Of a stretch of 64,000 nt of DNA, positions 33,574 to 43,635 are shown one piece after another. Each line of letters starts with the position of its first letter. The first letter of the stretch is position 1. The DNA is taken from the NCBI GenBank assembly GCA_903883965.1, contig CAISCU010000035.1, positions 1 to 64,000 on the forward strand. Reading direction: 5' to 3'. This stretch comes from an uncultured Bacteroidota bacterium (GTDB taxonomy: Bacteria; Bacteroidota; Bacteroidia; UKL13-3). The position numbers and the translations under genes were made by a program. A model generated the notes under the pieces. It did not search any database, was not told where the DNA came from, and saw nothing but the letters and a program-made list of their open reading frames with translations.

Positions 33574-36500
33574 ATGAAAATACAAGAATTACTGGCATTA
33601 TACAGTCAAACATCACAAATACAAACCATACATTCTGAACTCAATACGTCTAAATGCAGAATCCACCTAAACGGTAGCATTGGCTCCGGAATTGGAATTA
33701 TAGCAGGGAGTTTATTCTTAGTCAATCCGCAAACCAATGTATTTGTATTCAATGACGATGACGATGCCATTGATTTTTACTCTGATTTGAGCAATGTTCT
33801 TGAAGGCAAAACCATCTGCTTTTACCCAGGATCTTTTAAAAGAAAATTCCTACCTGGTACTTATGAAGATAGCTTGGTATTAGAAAGAGCAGAAACTTTA
33901 AACCGATTAAAAAACAACAGCAATCAATTAATTGTAACAACAGCCGATGCAATAGCTGAATGGGTAATAGACGAGCAAGAACTCGAGAGTAACACTTATG
34001 AAATTAAACAAAATACCAATTTAGACATCGATTTTTTTATTGAGTTTCTAAATGAACATGAATTTGACCGTGTTGATTTTGTATATGAACCCGGAACCTA
34101 TAGCATTCGAGGAGGAATCATTGATGTGTTTTCATTCAGCAATGAACAACCCTATAGAATTGAATTGAATGAAGAAACCATTGAAAGCATTCGAGTGTTT
34201 AACCCAAACGATCAACTTTCGTTGAAAAAAGTTGACCACTTTTACATTATCCCACATATTCAAAAAACTAAAAACAAGAGCCAAGATTTTTTTCATTATT
34301 TACCCGCACAAACCAATTTGTGGTTTCAAGATATCAACCTCTCAAAAGAACAAGTGAATCTTGGCACTGAAAAGGCCGAAAAATGGTTCAATTCAAACCC
34401 AGAACACGAACTCAACTTCAACCAAGTATCAGCCATCTGGATGCAGGCAGCAGATTTCTTAAAATCAATCAATCCCTTTCATATCATTGAATTTGGCTCA
34501 CAAAAACACTTTAATCAAGGTGTTTGTAAAGTTGAATTTAAAATGAGTCCACAGCCGGCTTTTCATAAAAATTTCAAATTACTGATTGCCAATCTGAATC
34601 AAAATTCGGCACTCAACATCAACAATATTATTTTCAGTGAAAGCAGTCGACAAATTGAAAGATTGTACACCATTTTTGAGGATTTAGATGGGAAAGTTCA
34701 ATTTGAGCCCATCTACCATGGCATCAGTAATGGCTTTATAGATCATGAATTAAAATTGGCTTGTTATACTGAACGTCTCATATTTGATAGAACAAACAGA
34801 GGCCGACATAGAGCAAGCTACTCCGGCAATAAAATTCTTTCCTTAAAAGAACTCAAGGAATTGAAACCTGGAGATTACGTTACACACATTGATCATGGCA
34901 TAGGTAAATTTGCTGGACTCGAAAAATTAGAAATCAATGGGCATATTCAAGAAGCAGTTCGATTGGTTTATAAGAACGACGATTTGCTTTATGTCAGTAT
35001 CAATTCTTTGCATAAAATTACCAAATATGTTGGTAAAGAAGGAACAGCTCCCAAAATGAACAAATTGGGTTCAGATGCTTGGGAAAAACTCAAATCAACT
35101 ACCAAGAAGAAAGTAAAAGACATCGCCCGAGATTTAATTAAACTGTATGCAAAAAGAAAATCTCAATCTGGCCATGCATTTCAGCCAGACAATTTCATGC
35201 AAATTGAACTGGAAGCCTCTTTTATGTATGAAGACACCCCCGACCAATTAAAAGCCACCCTAGAGCTTAAAAAGGACATGGAAAGCCCACATCCAATGGA
35301 CAGGTTAATCTGTGGTGATGTTGGTTTCGGCAAAACAGAAGTAGCAATTAGAGCAGCTTTTAAAGCCATATGCGACAGTAAACAAGTAGCAGTTTTGGTT
35401 CCAACTACTATTTTAGCCAATCAACATTACAGAACTTTTAAAGAGAGACTCAAAGATTTTCCATGTACCATTGATTATGTCAATAGATTTAAAAGTGCTG
35501 CCGAAACTAAAAAAGTATTAGAGGCTGTCAAAGCAGGAAAAGTGGATTTGTTAATTGGCACACATAAATTACTCAACAAAGCAGTAGAATTTAAAGACAT
35601 CGGGTTGCTAATAATAGACGAAGAACAAAAATTTGGGGTAGCTGCTAAAGAAAAACTTAAAGCACTTAAAACCAATGTCGATACGCTAACGCTTACAGCT
35701 ACGCCTATTCCGAGAACCTTGCATTTTTCACTAATGGGCGCAAGAGATTTATCAGTCATTAACACACCGCCACCCAATAGACAACCCGTCAATACTGAAC
35801 TTCACAATTACAATGAAAGCATTATACAAGAAGCCATTTTGCAAGAAGTAGAAAGAGGTGGTCAGGTATTTTTTGTGCACCATAGAGTCAAAGACATTTA
35901 TGAAGTGGCCGATACAATAGCTCGCATTTGCCCTGGTGTAAAAGTGGGTGTGGCACATGGACAATTGGAGGGCGAAAAGCTCGAAGATGTCATGATTAAA
36001 TTTATTGAAGGAGAATACGACGTATTGGTGGCTACAACCATTATTGAAGCTGGATTAGACATACCCAATGCCAACACCATCATCATTAATAATGCCAATA
36101 TGTTTGGCTTAAGCGATTTACACCAAATGAGAGGAAGGGTTGGCCGTAGCAATAAAAAGGCTTTCTGTTATTTATTGGTACCAGGTATCATTTCACTTAC
36201 CAATGATGCAAGAAGAAGGTTACAAGCCATTGAGGAATTCAGTGATTTAGGAAGTGGATTCAATGTTGCCATGAGAGACTTAGACATTAGAGGTGCTGGC
36301 AATTTATTGGGAGGCGAACAAAGTGGTTTTATTGCTGAGATTGGATTTGAAATGTACCATAAAATCTTAGACGAAGCCATACATGAATTAAAAGATGATG
36401 AATTTGCAGAACTGTTTCAAAACGAAGACAAATCTTACAAATTAGAAGCGCGTGATTGCAATTTAGAAACAGATTTTGAAGCACTCATTCCAGATAAGTA

Positions 36501-36924
36501 CATTCGAAATTCAGCTGAAAGATTAGCTATATATAATCAATTGGCGTTATTAAAAACGGAAGCCAACATTCAAGAATTTAAAGCTGGATTAACCGACCGA
36601 TTTGGCAAATCACCCAAACAGGTTGAAGACCTTTTAGATTTAATTCGGGTAAGGGAACTTGGAAAAAAGATTGGCTTTGAAAGAATGGTTTTAAAATCAA
36701 ATAGAATGTCGGCTTACTTTCCGAACGAACAAAACCAAACTTATTTTCAGTCAGACAAATTTGCACAAATCATTCAATATGTACAGAAGCATTCTAACAA
36801 AATGAATTTAAAACAAAGTGGTTCATTTCTATTGTTACAGATTCAACCCATTCATACCATTCAACAATCGTTACACGAATTAAATTTATTGTATGTTCAA
36901 TTGAACCAAACAGCTATTTCCTAA
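33574..36924 (+). CDS. mfd: Transcription-repair coupling factor Mfd
   Basis: Mfd is an ATP-driven translocase that removes stalled RNA polymerase at DNA damage and recruits UvrA. At 1116 residues it is close to full length. In order it has an N-terminal UvrB-like region (about 30-330, with PGSFKRKFLPGTYED and YEPGTYSIRGGIIDVFSF), the RNA-polymerase-interacting CarD-like domain (GDYVTHIDHGIGKFAGLEK, near 430), RecG-like helicase motifs with Walker A GDVGFGKT (581-588) and DEEQ (682-685), the TRG segment (GRVGRSNKKAFCYLL), and the C-terminal TRCF domain. All motifs are intact. With uvrB and uvrC it gives three excision-repair genes within 30 kb. Confidence 0.96.
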   Translation: MKIQELLALYSQTSQIQTIHSELNTSKCRIHLNGSIGSGIGIIAGSLFLVNPQTNVFVFNDDDDAIDFYSDLSNVLEGKTICFYPGSFKRKFLPGTYEDSLVLERAETLNRLKNNSNQLIVTTADAIAEWVIDEQELESNTYEIKQNTNLDIDFFIEFLNEHEFDRVDFVYEPGTYSIRGGIIDVFSFSNEQPYRIELNEETIESIRVFNPNDQLSLKKVDHFYIIPHIQKTKNKSQDFFHYLPAQTNLWFQDINLSKEQVNLGTEKAEKWFNSNPEHELNFNQVSAIWMQAADFLKSINPFHIIEFGSQKHFNQGVCKVEFKMSPQPAFHKNFKLLIANLNQNSALNINNIIFSESSRQIERLYTIFEDLDGKVQFEPIYHGISNGFIDHELKLACYTERLIFDRTNRGRHRASYSGNKILSLKELKELKPGDYVTHIDHGIGKFAGLEKLEINGHIQEAVRLVYKNDDLLYVSINSLHKITKYVGKEGTAPKMNKLGSDAWEKLKSTTKKKVKDIARDLIKLYAKRKSQSGHAFQPDNFMQIELEASFMYEDTPDQLKATLELKKDMESPHPMDRLICGDVGFGKTEVAIRAAFKAICDSKQVAVLVPTTILANQHYRTFKERLKDFPCTIDYVNRFKSAAETKKVLEAVKAGKVDLLIGTHKLLNKAVEFKDIGLLIIDEEQKFGVAAKEKLKALKTNVDTLTLTATPIPRTLHFSLMGARDLSVINTPPPNRQPVNTELHNYNESIIQEAILQEVERGGQVFFVHHRVKDIYEVADTIARICPGVKVGVAHGQLEGEKLEDVMIKFIEGEYDVLVATTIIEAGLDIPNANTIIINNANMFGLSDLHQMRGRVGRSNKKAFCYLLVPGIISLTNDARRRLQAIEEFSDLGSGFNVAMRDLDIRGAGNLLGGEQSGFIAEIGFEMYHKILDEAIHELKDDEFAELFQNEDKSYKLEARDCNLETDFEALIPDKYIRNSAERLAIYNQLALLKTEANIQEFKAGLTDRFGKSPKQVEDLLDLIRVRELGKKIGFERMVLKSNRMSAYFPNEQNQTYFQSDKFAQIIQYVQKHSNKMNLKQSGSFLLLQIQPIHTIQQSLHELNLLYVQLNQTAIS

Positions 36925-37051
36925 TTAAGCCGTCTTTTGAATAGCGGTTATGAGATCGCTTTTCTTGGTCTTCAACACTAGGGCATCGTTTGGCTTTGCA
37001 TGCTATAAATAAACATGAAAGCATCAAAAACACAAAAACGAATTTCTTCAT
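36914..37051 (-). CDS. Very small lipoprotein (45 residues), missed by length cut-offs
   Basis: An ATG-initiated frame on the minus strand encodes 45 residues: KKF at the N-terminus, a hydrophobic core, the lipobox LFIAC (Cys18), then a short charged mature part beginning KAKRCPSVEDQEK and ending SKDGLIRK. This is a textbook type II signal peptide with a very short mature chain. The mature CP pair and the SKDGLI tail are reminiscent of tiny Bacteroidota lipoproteins of unknown role. Its last 11 nt overlap the end of mfd on the other strand. It lies just beyond the terminator of the H1-like gene, so it needs its own promoter or read-through; only a weak TACCTT sequence is seen upstream. Confidence 0.65.
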   Translation of the reverse strand: MKKFVFVFLMLSCLFIACKAKRCPSVEDQEKRSHNRYSKDGLIRK

Positions 37052-37070
37052 AACTGAGTATTTAAGGTAA

Positions 37071-37102
37071 AAAAAAAGACCCCAAATCTGAGGTCTTTTT
37101 TT
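37071..37102. terminator. Bidirectional intrinsic terminator between mfd and the H1-like gene
   Basis: An 11-bp stem (seven A, GACC, then a 10-nt loop, GGTC, seven T) forms on either strand and is followed by U-rich sequence in both directions. It ends the H1-like transcript on the minus strand and could stop mfd read-through on the plus strand. Confidence 0.82.
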
Positions 37103-37118
37103 ATAAAAGTAATGTTGA

Positions 37119-37436
37119 TTACTTAGAAGCTTTCTTAGGAGCAGCTTTCTTAGGAGCAGCTTTCTTAGGAGCAGCTTTCTTAGGAGCAGCGGCTTTCTTA
37201 GGAGCAGCTTTCTTAGGAGCAGCGGCTTTCTTAGGAGCAGCTTTCTTAGCAGCAGCTTTTTTAGGAGCAGCTTTTTTAGGAGCAGCTTTCTTTGCAGCAG
37301 CTTTCTTAGGAGCAGCTTTTTTAGCAGCAGCTTTTTTAGGAGCAGCTTTCTTTGCAGCAGCTTTTTTAGGAGCGGCTTTCTTAGCAGCGCTCTTAGTAGG
37401 AGCAGCAGCTTTTTTAGTTTTTTTGGTTGTTGCCAT
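37119..37436 (-). CDS. Lysine/alanine/proline-repeat histone H1-like protein
   Basis: This basic protein of 105 residues is built almost wholly from pentapeptide units AAPKK and AAAKK (about 17 units, two of them six residues long) after a short start MATTKKTKK. It has no aromatic or acidic residues and resembles eukaryotic histone H1 tails, bacterial AlgP and Hc1-like proteins, so it is expected to bind and compact DNA. No globular domain is present. Codons are repetitive (a 15-bp unit), which makes length variation likely. It has its own good promoter (37466-37496) and terminator (37071-37102), consistent with high expression. The family name is by composition, not alignment. Confidence 0.78.
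   Translation of the reverse strand: MATTKKTKKAAAPTKSAAKKAAPKKAAAKKAAPKKAAAKKAAPKKAAAKKAAPKKAAPKKAAAKKAAPKKAAAPKKAAPKKAAAPKKAAPKKAAPKKAAPKKASK
37127..37390 (-). repeat. Tandem 15-bp coding repeats of the H1-like gene
   Basis: Units of 15 bp of the form TTAGGAGCAGCTTTC (plus strand) are repeated with small changes; some have an extra GCG/GCA triplet giving 18 bp. Near-identical tandem copies favour slipped-strand length changes that keep the frame, since unit lengths are multiples of three. Confidence 0.85.
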
Positions 37437-37465
37437 GTTTTTAAAAATTTGATTGATTACGTAGA

Positions 37466-37496
37466 CAAAGTTATAAGCCTAAAAAATAAATTCAAG
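37466..37496 (-). promoter_or_regulatory. Promoter of the H1-like gene
   Basis: On the minus strand CTTG (37493-37496) is followed after 19 nt by TAACTTTG (37466-37473), a close match to the Bacteroidota TTG / TAnnTTTG promoter. Transcription would begin about 25 nt before the start codon. Confidence 0.7.
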
Positions 37497-37876
37497 TGTT
37501 CTTCAAAATTGATGTATAAAAAAGCATCTTTAAAACTGTTGATAACTCCAAATACCTCTTCACATAAATTATAAAAACAGAATCGTCATGTCAAAATTTT
37601 AAATTTTTTTAAAAAAAATATCAGTCCAATTTTAACGCATACAATTGCTTAAATAAAATTATTTTTTTGAATGTATTTTTTATTAAAACTTTTTTTTAAC
37701 ATCTGCTGTTACCAATATTTATAAGTAGTTCAAAGAATTTTAATTTTATTGTTCAACCAAAGTATTTAAAATTGATTTTCAAAATCTATATTGAAATAGT
37801 ATCTTTAGAATCATTCAAATTTTATATTCAAAAATCAAGCAGTATATTTTTTTATACAACCCTAAAAGGAATTCAC

Positions 37877-37908
37877 ATTGAATTAAAAATTTGTGCAAAA
37901 TTAATTTG
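37877..37908 (+). promoter_or_regulatory. Candidate promoter of cinA-uvrB
   Basis: ATTG (37877-37880) is followed after 20 nt by TTAATTTG (37901-37908), 25 nt before the cinA ATG. The second box differs by one base from TAnnTTTG but recurs upstream of other genes here. Confidence 0.45.
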
Positions 37909-37933
37909 ATCAATCAACTCTAATGAGACAAAA

Positions 37934-39178
37934 ATGAAAGCAGAAATCATCACAATCGGAGATGAATTATTAATAGGACAAGTTATCGATACAAACTCAA
38001 CTTGGATTGCACAACAGTTGAATGATATTGGCATTCAAATGCACTTCAAAAGTACTGTCTCTGATAACAAGTTTGCAATCTTGCAAGCACTGAAAGATGC
38101 CGAAAACAGAAGTGACATCGTCATACTTACAGGCGGACTCGGACCTACAAAAGACGATATTACCAAACAAACATTCTGTGATTATTTTAAAAGTAAACTT
38201 ATAAGAAACCCCAATGTAGAAAATTGGATTATCGATATTTTTTCGAAAAGAAACTTACCAATTATTGATGCCAATTTAATGCAAGCAGATTTACCTGAAA
38301 ATTGTGAGGTATTATGGAATAGAAGTGGTACTGCTCCTGGTATGTGGTTTGAATCAAATCAAAAAATATTTGCAAGCTTTCCAGGAGTACCTTTTGAAAT
38401 GAAAACCATTTTCAAAGAAGAATTTATTCCTAAACTACTCTTGATAAAAAAACTCCCTACCATTATTCATAGAACCATTCAAACCTGTTCTTTGGGTGAA
38501 AGTTTTCTTGCAAAGAAAATTGAACCATTAGAATTGACATTACCCAATCACATCAAGTTAGCTTACTTACCTGCTGTTGGTTTGGTCAGACTTCGCTTTA
38601 GTGCTTATGGAAATAATCCTGATCAATTAAACGAAGAACTCAATTCAATAGTTAAAAAACTGTACGACATAATTGGCGAACATATTTATGCAGAAGGTGA
38701 ACAATCTTTGGCAGAAACAATTGGCAATTTATTGAACAAGAATAAAAGAACAATTGCTGTGGCTGAAAGTTGTTCTGGTGGATTTTTATCTCATTTGATA
38801 ACCAGTATTCCGGGAAGTTCAAACTATTTCAAAGGAGGAGTTATTGCTTATGACAATGCAATAAAAATTTCCGAATTAGCTATTCCAGAAAATGTATTGA
38901 AACAACATGGTGCAGTGAGTGAAGCCTGCGTATTGGCAATGGCTCAAAATATTCGAAACAAATTTAACACTGATTATGCGATTGCAACAAGTGGTATTGC
39001 TGGACCAGGTGGTGGAAGTATAGAAAAACCCGTAGGAACCGTTTGGATTGCAATTGCATCTGGAGTATCTGCAAAAGCTTACTCATTTAACATGGGCGAT
39101 AACAGAGAGCGAACCATATTAAGAACAGCATTAATGGGATTAGATTTAGTAAGAAAAGAATTGTTAAAACTTGCGTAA
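37934..39178 (+). CDS. cinA: CinA: nicotinamide-nucleotide amidase / ADP-ribose pyrophosphatase-like
   Basis: This is a two-domain protein of 414 residues. The N-terminal MoCF-like (COG1058) domain has GDELLIGQVIDTNS and TGGLGPTKDD. The C-terminal PncC domain has AVAESCSGGFLSHLIT and ATSGIAGPGG, typical of NMN deamidase, which recycles the nicotinamide mononucleotide made by NAD-dependent DNA ligase. Both domains look complete. It was historically named for competence and damage induction; dprA is also present in the window. It is 3 nt upstream of uvrB, so the two form an operon that links NAD repair and DNA repair (inference). Confidence 0.94.
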   Translation: MKAEIITIGDELLIGQVIDTNSTWIAQQLNDIGIQMHFKSTVSDNKFAILQALKDAENRSDIVILTGGLGPTKDDITKQTFCDYFKSKLIRNPNVENWIIDIFSKRNLPIIDANLMQADLPENCEVLWNRSGTAPGMWFESNQKIFASFPGVPFEMKTIFKEEFIPKLLLIKKLPTIIHRTIQTCSLGESFLAKKIEPLELTLPNHIKLAYLPAVGLVRLRFSAYGNNPDQLNEELNSIVKKLYDIIGEHIYAEGEQSLAETIGNLLNKNKRTIAVAESCSGGFLSHLITSIPGSSNYFKGGVIAYDNAIKISELAIPENVLKQHGAVSEACVLAMAQNIRNKFNTDYAIATSGIAGPGGGSIEKPVGTVWIAIASGVSAKAYSFNMGDNRERTILRTALMGLDLVRKELLKLA

Positions 39179-39181
39179 CAA

Positions 39182-41212
39182 ATGAATTTCAAACTACATT
39201 CTCATTTTAAACCAACCGGAGACCAACCCAAAGCCATTGCAGGTTTACTTGAAGGCATTCAAGAAAATGAAAAATCACAAGTATTGCTTGGAGTTACTGG
39301 ATCTGGAAAAACATTTACCATTGCAAATGTTATTGCTGAATTAAACAGACCTACATTAATTATCAGTCATAACAAAACTTTGGTAGCTCAACTGTATGGA
39401 GAATTCAAACAATTTTTTCCAGAAAATGCAGTAGAGTATTTTGTATCTTATTACGACTATTACCAGCCTGAAGCTTTTATTCCATCTAGCAATACCTATA
39501 TAGAAAAAGACCTACAGATCAACGATGAAATAGAAAAGCTTCGTTTAAAAACCACCTCTTCATTGCTATCTGGACGAAGAGATATTGTGGTGCTTGCTTC
39601 TGTCAGTTGCATTTTTGGAGCTGGTAACCCCAAAGACTATGAGAACAGTATCATTCGCCTTCATAAACTACAAAAAATAAACAGAAATGATTTGCTCTAT
39701 GCTTTGGTAGATTCTTTATACATAAGAACCACCGCCGATTTCCACAGAGGTAGTTTCAGAGTAAAAGGCGATATCGTAGATGTATTTCCGGCCTATGCTG
39801 AGTATGCCTTTAGGATATCGTTTTTTGGCAATGAGATTGAACAGCTTTTTGTGATTGATCCAGTGTCAGGAAAAAAACAAGAAGAACTAACAGACCTTTC
39901 TATTTTTCCTGCCAATATTTATGTCACTCCTAAAGACCAAATTAACCGAGCTATTCGCGAAATTCAAGATGACCTTGTTTTACAAATTGAGTATTTTAAA
40001 TCAATTGGAAAATACCAAGAAGCAAAAAGGTTAGAAGAGCGAACCAATTTTGATTTAGAGATGATTCGGGAATTGGGTTACTGTAGTGGAATTGAAAATT
40101 ACAGCCGTTACCTCGATAATAGAAAACCGGGTGACCGCCCTTTCTGTTTATTGGATTATTTCCCAAAAGATTTCTTATTGATTGTAGATGAGAGCCATGT
40201 TACAATGCCTCAAGTCAGAGGGATGTACGGAGGTGACAGAAGTCGCAAAGAAAATTTAGTTGAATATGGATTTAGACTACCATCTGCATTAGACAATAGG
40301 CCTTTGACATTTCCTGAGTTTGAGAAAGTCATCAACCAAGTTATTTATGTAAGCGCAACTCCTGCAGATTATGAAATCAGAGAATCAGAAGGTGTCATAG
40401 TTGAACAAATTATCAGACCAACTGGTTTATTAGACCCTGTAATTATAGTTAAACCTACATTGAACCAAATTGATGATTTACTTGAAGAAATTGATGAACG
40501 CATCAAAATGGGAGATCGGGTTTTAGTAACTACTTTAACCAAAAGAATGGCTGAAGAATTGAGTAAATATTTTGCCAAACTTTCAATCAAATGCAAATAC
40601 ATTCACAGTGAAATTAAAACCATAGAAAGGGTTGAAATTTTAAGAGATTTAAGACTTGGGGTCATAGATGTTTTGATAGGTGTCAACTTATTAAGAGAAG
40701 GACTTGACTTACCAGAAGTAAGCTTGGTAGCCATTATGGATGCCGATAAGGAAGGATTTTTAAGAAATGAAAAATCACTTACGCAAACCATAGGTAGGGC
40801 GGCTAGAAATGAAAATGGAAAAGTCATTATGTATGCTGATAAATTAACTGAAAGCATGCGCAAAACCATAGACGAAACCAACAGAAGAAGAAACATTCAA
40901 ATTGCCCATAATTTAGCCAATGGCATTGTACCTAAAACGGTTTTGAAAAGCAAACAAGAAATTATTGAACAAACATCTGTTGCAGACTCCTCTGAAAAGA
41001 AAATTGACCTCAGCGATATTGAACTAGGTATTTCGGCCATTGCAGCAGATCCAATTCTAGCTTACATGAACCAAGAACAACTCAGCAAAGCCGTAGCCGA
41101 AAGCAAGCACAAAATGGATCAAGCAGCCAAAAATATGGACTTTATGGAAGCAGCAAAATGGAGAGATGAAATGTATGCGCTAGAAAACAGGTTGGAAAAA
41201 TCAAAAAACTAG
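39182..41212 (+). CDS. uvrB: Excinuclease ABC subunit B
   Basis: UvrB is the damage-verifying helicase-like subunit of nucleotide excision repair. At 676 residues it is full length. Walker A GVTGSGKT lies at 37-44. The damage-gripping beta-hairpin region includes [12 protein letters not shown], Walker B is VDESH, and late helicase motifs include [14 protein letters not shown] and QTIGRAARN. The C-terminal UVR domain (about 640-675) that contacts UvrC is intact. It lies directly after cinA. Its TAG stop interlocks with the TAG of the convergent decarboxylase gene within CTAG at 41209-41212. Confidence 0.97.
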   Translation: MNFKLHSHFKPTGDQPKAIAGLLEGIQENEKSQVLLGVTGSGKTFTIANVIAELNRPTLIISHNKTLVAQLYGEFKQFFPENAVEYFVSYYDYYQPEAFIPSSNTYIEKDLQINDEIEKLRLKTTSSLLSGRRDIVVLASVSCIFGAGNPKDYENSIIRLHKLQKINRNDLLYALVDSLYIRTTADFHRGSFRVKGDIVDVFPAYAEYAFRISFFGNEIEQLFVIDPVSGKKQEELTDLSIFPANIYVTPKDQINRAIREIQDDLVLQIEYFKSIGKYQEAKRLEERTNFDLEMIRELGYCSGIENYSRYLDNRKPGDRPFCLLDYFPKDFLLIVDESHVTMPQVRGMYGGDRSRKENLVEYGFRLPSALDNRPLTFPEFEKVINQVIYVSATPADYEIRESEGVIVEQIIRPTGLLDPVIIVKPTLNQIDDLLEEIDERIKMGDRVLVTTLTKRMAEELSKYFAKLSIKCKYIHSEIKTIERVEILRDLRLGVIDVLIGVNLLREGLDLPEVSLVAIMDADKEGFLRNEKSLTQTIGRAARNENGKVIMYADKLTESMRKTIDETNRRRNIQIAHNLANGIVPKTVLKSKQEIIEQTSVADSSEKKIDLSDIELGISAIAADPILAYMNQEQLSKAVAESKHKMDQAAKNMDFMEAAKWRDEMYALENRLEKSKN

Positions 41213-42183
41213 TCGAATCGATGAGCACTCTTTTTCAACTCTTCAGGGGAAAGTGATTTGAAATAATCATAAGTAATTTTAAGTCCTTCTTCCCTATTAA
41301 TTTTTGGCTCCCATCCCAAAATTTCTTTTGCTCTAGAAATGTCTGGCTGGCGCTGTTTGGGATCATCTTTAGGCAATGGTTTGTGTACTAATTGTTGTCT
41401 TGTACCAGTCAGTTTAATGATTTCTTCTGCAAATTGGTTAATAGTAATTTCACTTGGATTGCCAATGTTCACAGGATAAGGATAATCACTCATCAAAAGT
41501 CTGTAGATACCTTCAATTAAATCGCTTTGGTAACAGAAACTTCTGGTTTGTGTACCATCTCCAAAGATTGTCAAATCTTCCCCTCTCAATGCTTGACCAA
41601 TAAAGGCCGGCAATACCCTTCCGTCATTTAAACGCATTCTAGGCCCGTATGTATTGAATATTCTAACAATACGTGTTTCTAATCCGTGATAGGTGTGGTA
41701 TGCCATTGTAATGGCTTCCTGAAACCTTTTAGCCTCATCATAAACACCTCTTGGCCCAACTGGATTTACATTACCCCAATAATCTTCATTTTGAGGATGT
41801 ACAGTTGGATCTCCATATACTTCAGAAGTAGAAGCCACTAGAATTCTTGCTTTTTTTGCCATTGCAAAACCCAACAAATTATGAGTACCTAATGACCCCA
41901 CTTTTAATGTTTGAATAGGGATTTTTAAATAGTCAATTGGGCTTGCGGGTGAGGCAAAATGTAAAATATAATCAATGTGCCCTGGTACATGAACATACTT
42001 GCTCACATCATGGTGATAGAACTCAAATTCCTTTAAGCCCATCAAATGTTCAATATTTTTTATGTCTCCAGTTATGAGGTTATCCATCCCAACCACATCA
42101 AAACCTTCTTGGATAAACCTGTCACATAAATGCGAGCCTAAAAAACCTGCTGCTCCTGTTATGAGTATTCTTTTGTTTGGCAT
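41209..42183 (-). CDS. UDP-glucuronate decarboxylase (UDP-xylose synthase)
   Basis: This NAD-dependent short-chain dehydrogenase of 324 residues converts UDP-glucuronate to UDP-xylose. The Rossmann motif GAAGFLG lies at 10-16. Catalytic residues are Thr/Ser in STSEVYG and Tyr148 and Lys152 in YDEAK, the latter in the [11 protein letters not shown] context typical of UXS enzymes. It lies 1 nt downstream of ugd, which makes its substrate, so the pair forms a two-step UDP-xylose route for surface glycans. Related UDP-4-keto-pentose activity is an alternative. No terminator separates it from convergent uvrB. Confidence 0.92.
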   Translation of the reverse strand: MPNKRILITGAAGFLGSHLCDRFIQEGFDVVGMDNLITGDIKNIEHLMGLKEFEFYHHDVSKYVHVPGHIDYILHFASPASPIDYLKIPIQTLKVGSLGTHNLLGFAMAKKARILVASTSEVYGDPTVHPQNEDYWGNVNPVGPRGVYDEAKRFQEAITMAYHTYHGLETRIVRIFNTYGPRMRLNDGRVLPAFIGQALRGEDLTIFGDGTQTRSFCYQSDLIEGIYRLLMSDYPYPVNIGNPSEITINQFAEEIIKLTGTRQQLVHKPLPKDDPKQRQPDISRAKEILGWEPKINREEGLKITYDYFKSLSPEELKKSAHRFD

Positions 42184-42184
42184 G

Positions 42185-43510
42185 TTATTTCAAAGTATTG
42201 ATACCGATGCAATAATAATCAAAGCCGTTGTCTTTCATTTCTGTTAAATCGTAAATATTACGACCATCAAAAACCAATTTATTCTTCATCAATCTGCCCA
42301 TTACTTCAAAATTTGGCGTTCTAAATTCAGGCCATTCAGTGATGATCAACAAAGCATCAGCATCAATCAATGCTTCGTTCATATCTGTTGCATAATGAAT
42401 TTTATCTCCTAAATCTTTTTGGGCTTCATGCATAGCAACTGGATCATATGCTTTTACTTTGGCTCCCATTTTTAATAATTTTTCTATAATTACCAAAGAT
42501 GGAGCTTCTCTCATATCGTCTGTTTTGGGCTTAAAAGATAAACCCCAAACTGCAAAAACCTTTCCATTTAAATCTGACTGAAAATGGGTATTAATTTTAT
42601 GAAACAACACACTTTTTTGATCGTTGTTTACCTCTTCGACTGCGTTTAAAATGCGCATATTGTATGCATTTTCAGCGGCAGTTTTAATCAATGCTTTCAC
42701 ATCTTTTGGAAAGCAAGAACCTCCATAACCAATACCCGGATAAATGAATCTGTTCCCAATTCTAGGATCGCTACCAATTCCTTTTCTTACTAAATTCACG
42801 TCTGCTCCCATAATTTCACAAAGATTTGCAATATCATTCATGAAGCTGATTTTTGTGGCTAACATAGCATTGGCAGCATATTTTGTCATCTCAGCACTTG
42901 GAACATCCATGAAAATAATTGGATGTCCATTCAATAAAAATGGCTTATAAAGCTTTCTCATTACGTCTTCAGCCTTTTTAGACTCAACTCCTACCACTAT
43001 TCTATCTGGTTTCAAGAAATCTTCAATTGCGGCACCTTCTTTTAAGAACTCCGGGTTAGATGCCACGTCAAAACTCAATTCTTTACCTCTAATTGACAAT
43101 TCAGACTGAACGGCTTCTCTCACCTTAAGTGCAGTCCCTACTGGTACAGTACTTTTTGTTACAACTACTATGTAATCATTGACATTTGCACCTATTTCTT
43201 TGGCTACAGCAATTACATATTTTAAGTCTGCAGAACCATCTTCACCAGGAGGTGTTCCTACTGCAATAAAAGCTACATCAGCATCAGCCAAATTGTCTTT
43301 CAAGCTGGTCGAAAAATGCAATCTTCCCTTTTCAGTGTTTCGTATCACCATTTCCTCAAGACCTGGCTCATAAATTGGCATAATGCCATTTTGTAAGTTT
43401 TCTATTTTTTTATGATCAACATCAATACAAACCACATCTATTCCAACTTCAGCAAAACAAGTTCCCGTCACCAATCCGACATACCCTGTTCCTATTACTA
43501 CAATTTTCAT
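42185..43510 (-). CDS. ugd: UDP-glucose 6-dehydrogenase
   Basis: This enzyme oxidises UDP-glucose to UDP-glucuronate with two NAD+. At 441 residues it is typical. It has the N-terminal GTGYVG (7-12), [17 protein letters not shown], the central [10 protein letters not shown] with catalytic Cys266, and the C-terminal UDP-binding domain with [17 protein letters not shown]. It is the first gene of a pair with UDP-glucuronate decarboxylase (1 nt gap). No clear promoter box is seen in the 125 nt to the divergent beta-barrel gene. Confidence 0.96.
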   Translation of the reverse strand: MKIVVIGTGYVGLVTGTCFAEVGIDVVCIDVDHKKIENLQNGIMPIYEPGLEEMVIRNTEKGRLHFSTSLKDNLADADVAFIAVGTPPGEDGSADLKYVIAVAKEIGANVNDYIVVVTKSTVPVGTALKVREAVQSELSIRGKELSFDVASNPEFLKEGAAIEDFLKPDRIVVGVESKKAEDVMRKLYKPFLLNGHPIIFMDVPSAEMTKYAANAMLATKISFMNDIANLCEIMGADVNLVRKGIGSDPRIGNRFIYPGIGYGGSCFPKDVKALIKTAAENAYNMRILNAVEEVNNDQKSVLFHKINTHFQSDLNGKVFAVWGLSFKPKTDDMREAPSLVIIEKLLKMGAKVKAYDPVAMHEAQKDLGDKIHYATDMNEALIDADALLIITEWPEFRTPNFEVMGRLMKNKLVFDGRNIYDLTEMKDNGFDYYCIGINTLK

Positions 43511-43635
43511 TTTATTTTAATTTTATAGAGTCAAGCGAAAATAGTGAATTCGCTAATTAAATCAACCTTCTGCAGATTTTTTTCAAAGAATCTTTCCTTT
43601 TGTGATTCTAAATAAAAAATGAATATTTGTTCAGA

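Larger units (their letters stand above)
37437..37933. other. 497-nt very AT-rich non-coding region
   Basis: This is the longest gene-free stretch of the window. It holds the promoter of the H1-like gene at its left end and a candidate promoter of cinA at its right end. The middle (about 37500-37870) is extremely AT-rich with long A and T tracts and many stop codons in all frames. I see no RNA gene, no sizeable hairpin and no tandem repeat there. Confidence 0.6.

Noticed and set aside
37127-37390. CRISPR-like or satellite repeat array
   Set aside because: The units are tandem without spacers, keep one reading frame and encode the AAPKK pentapeptide; they are coding repeats.
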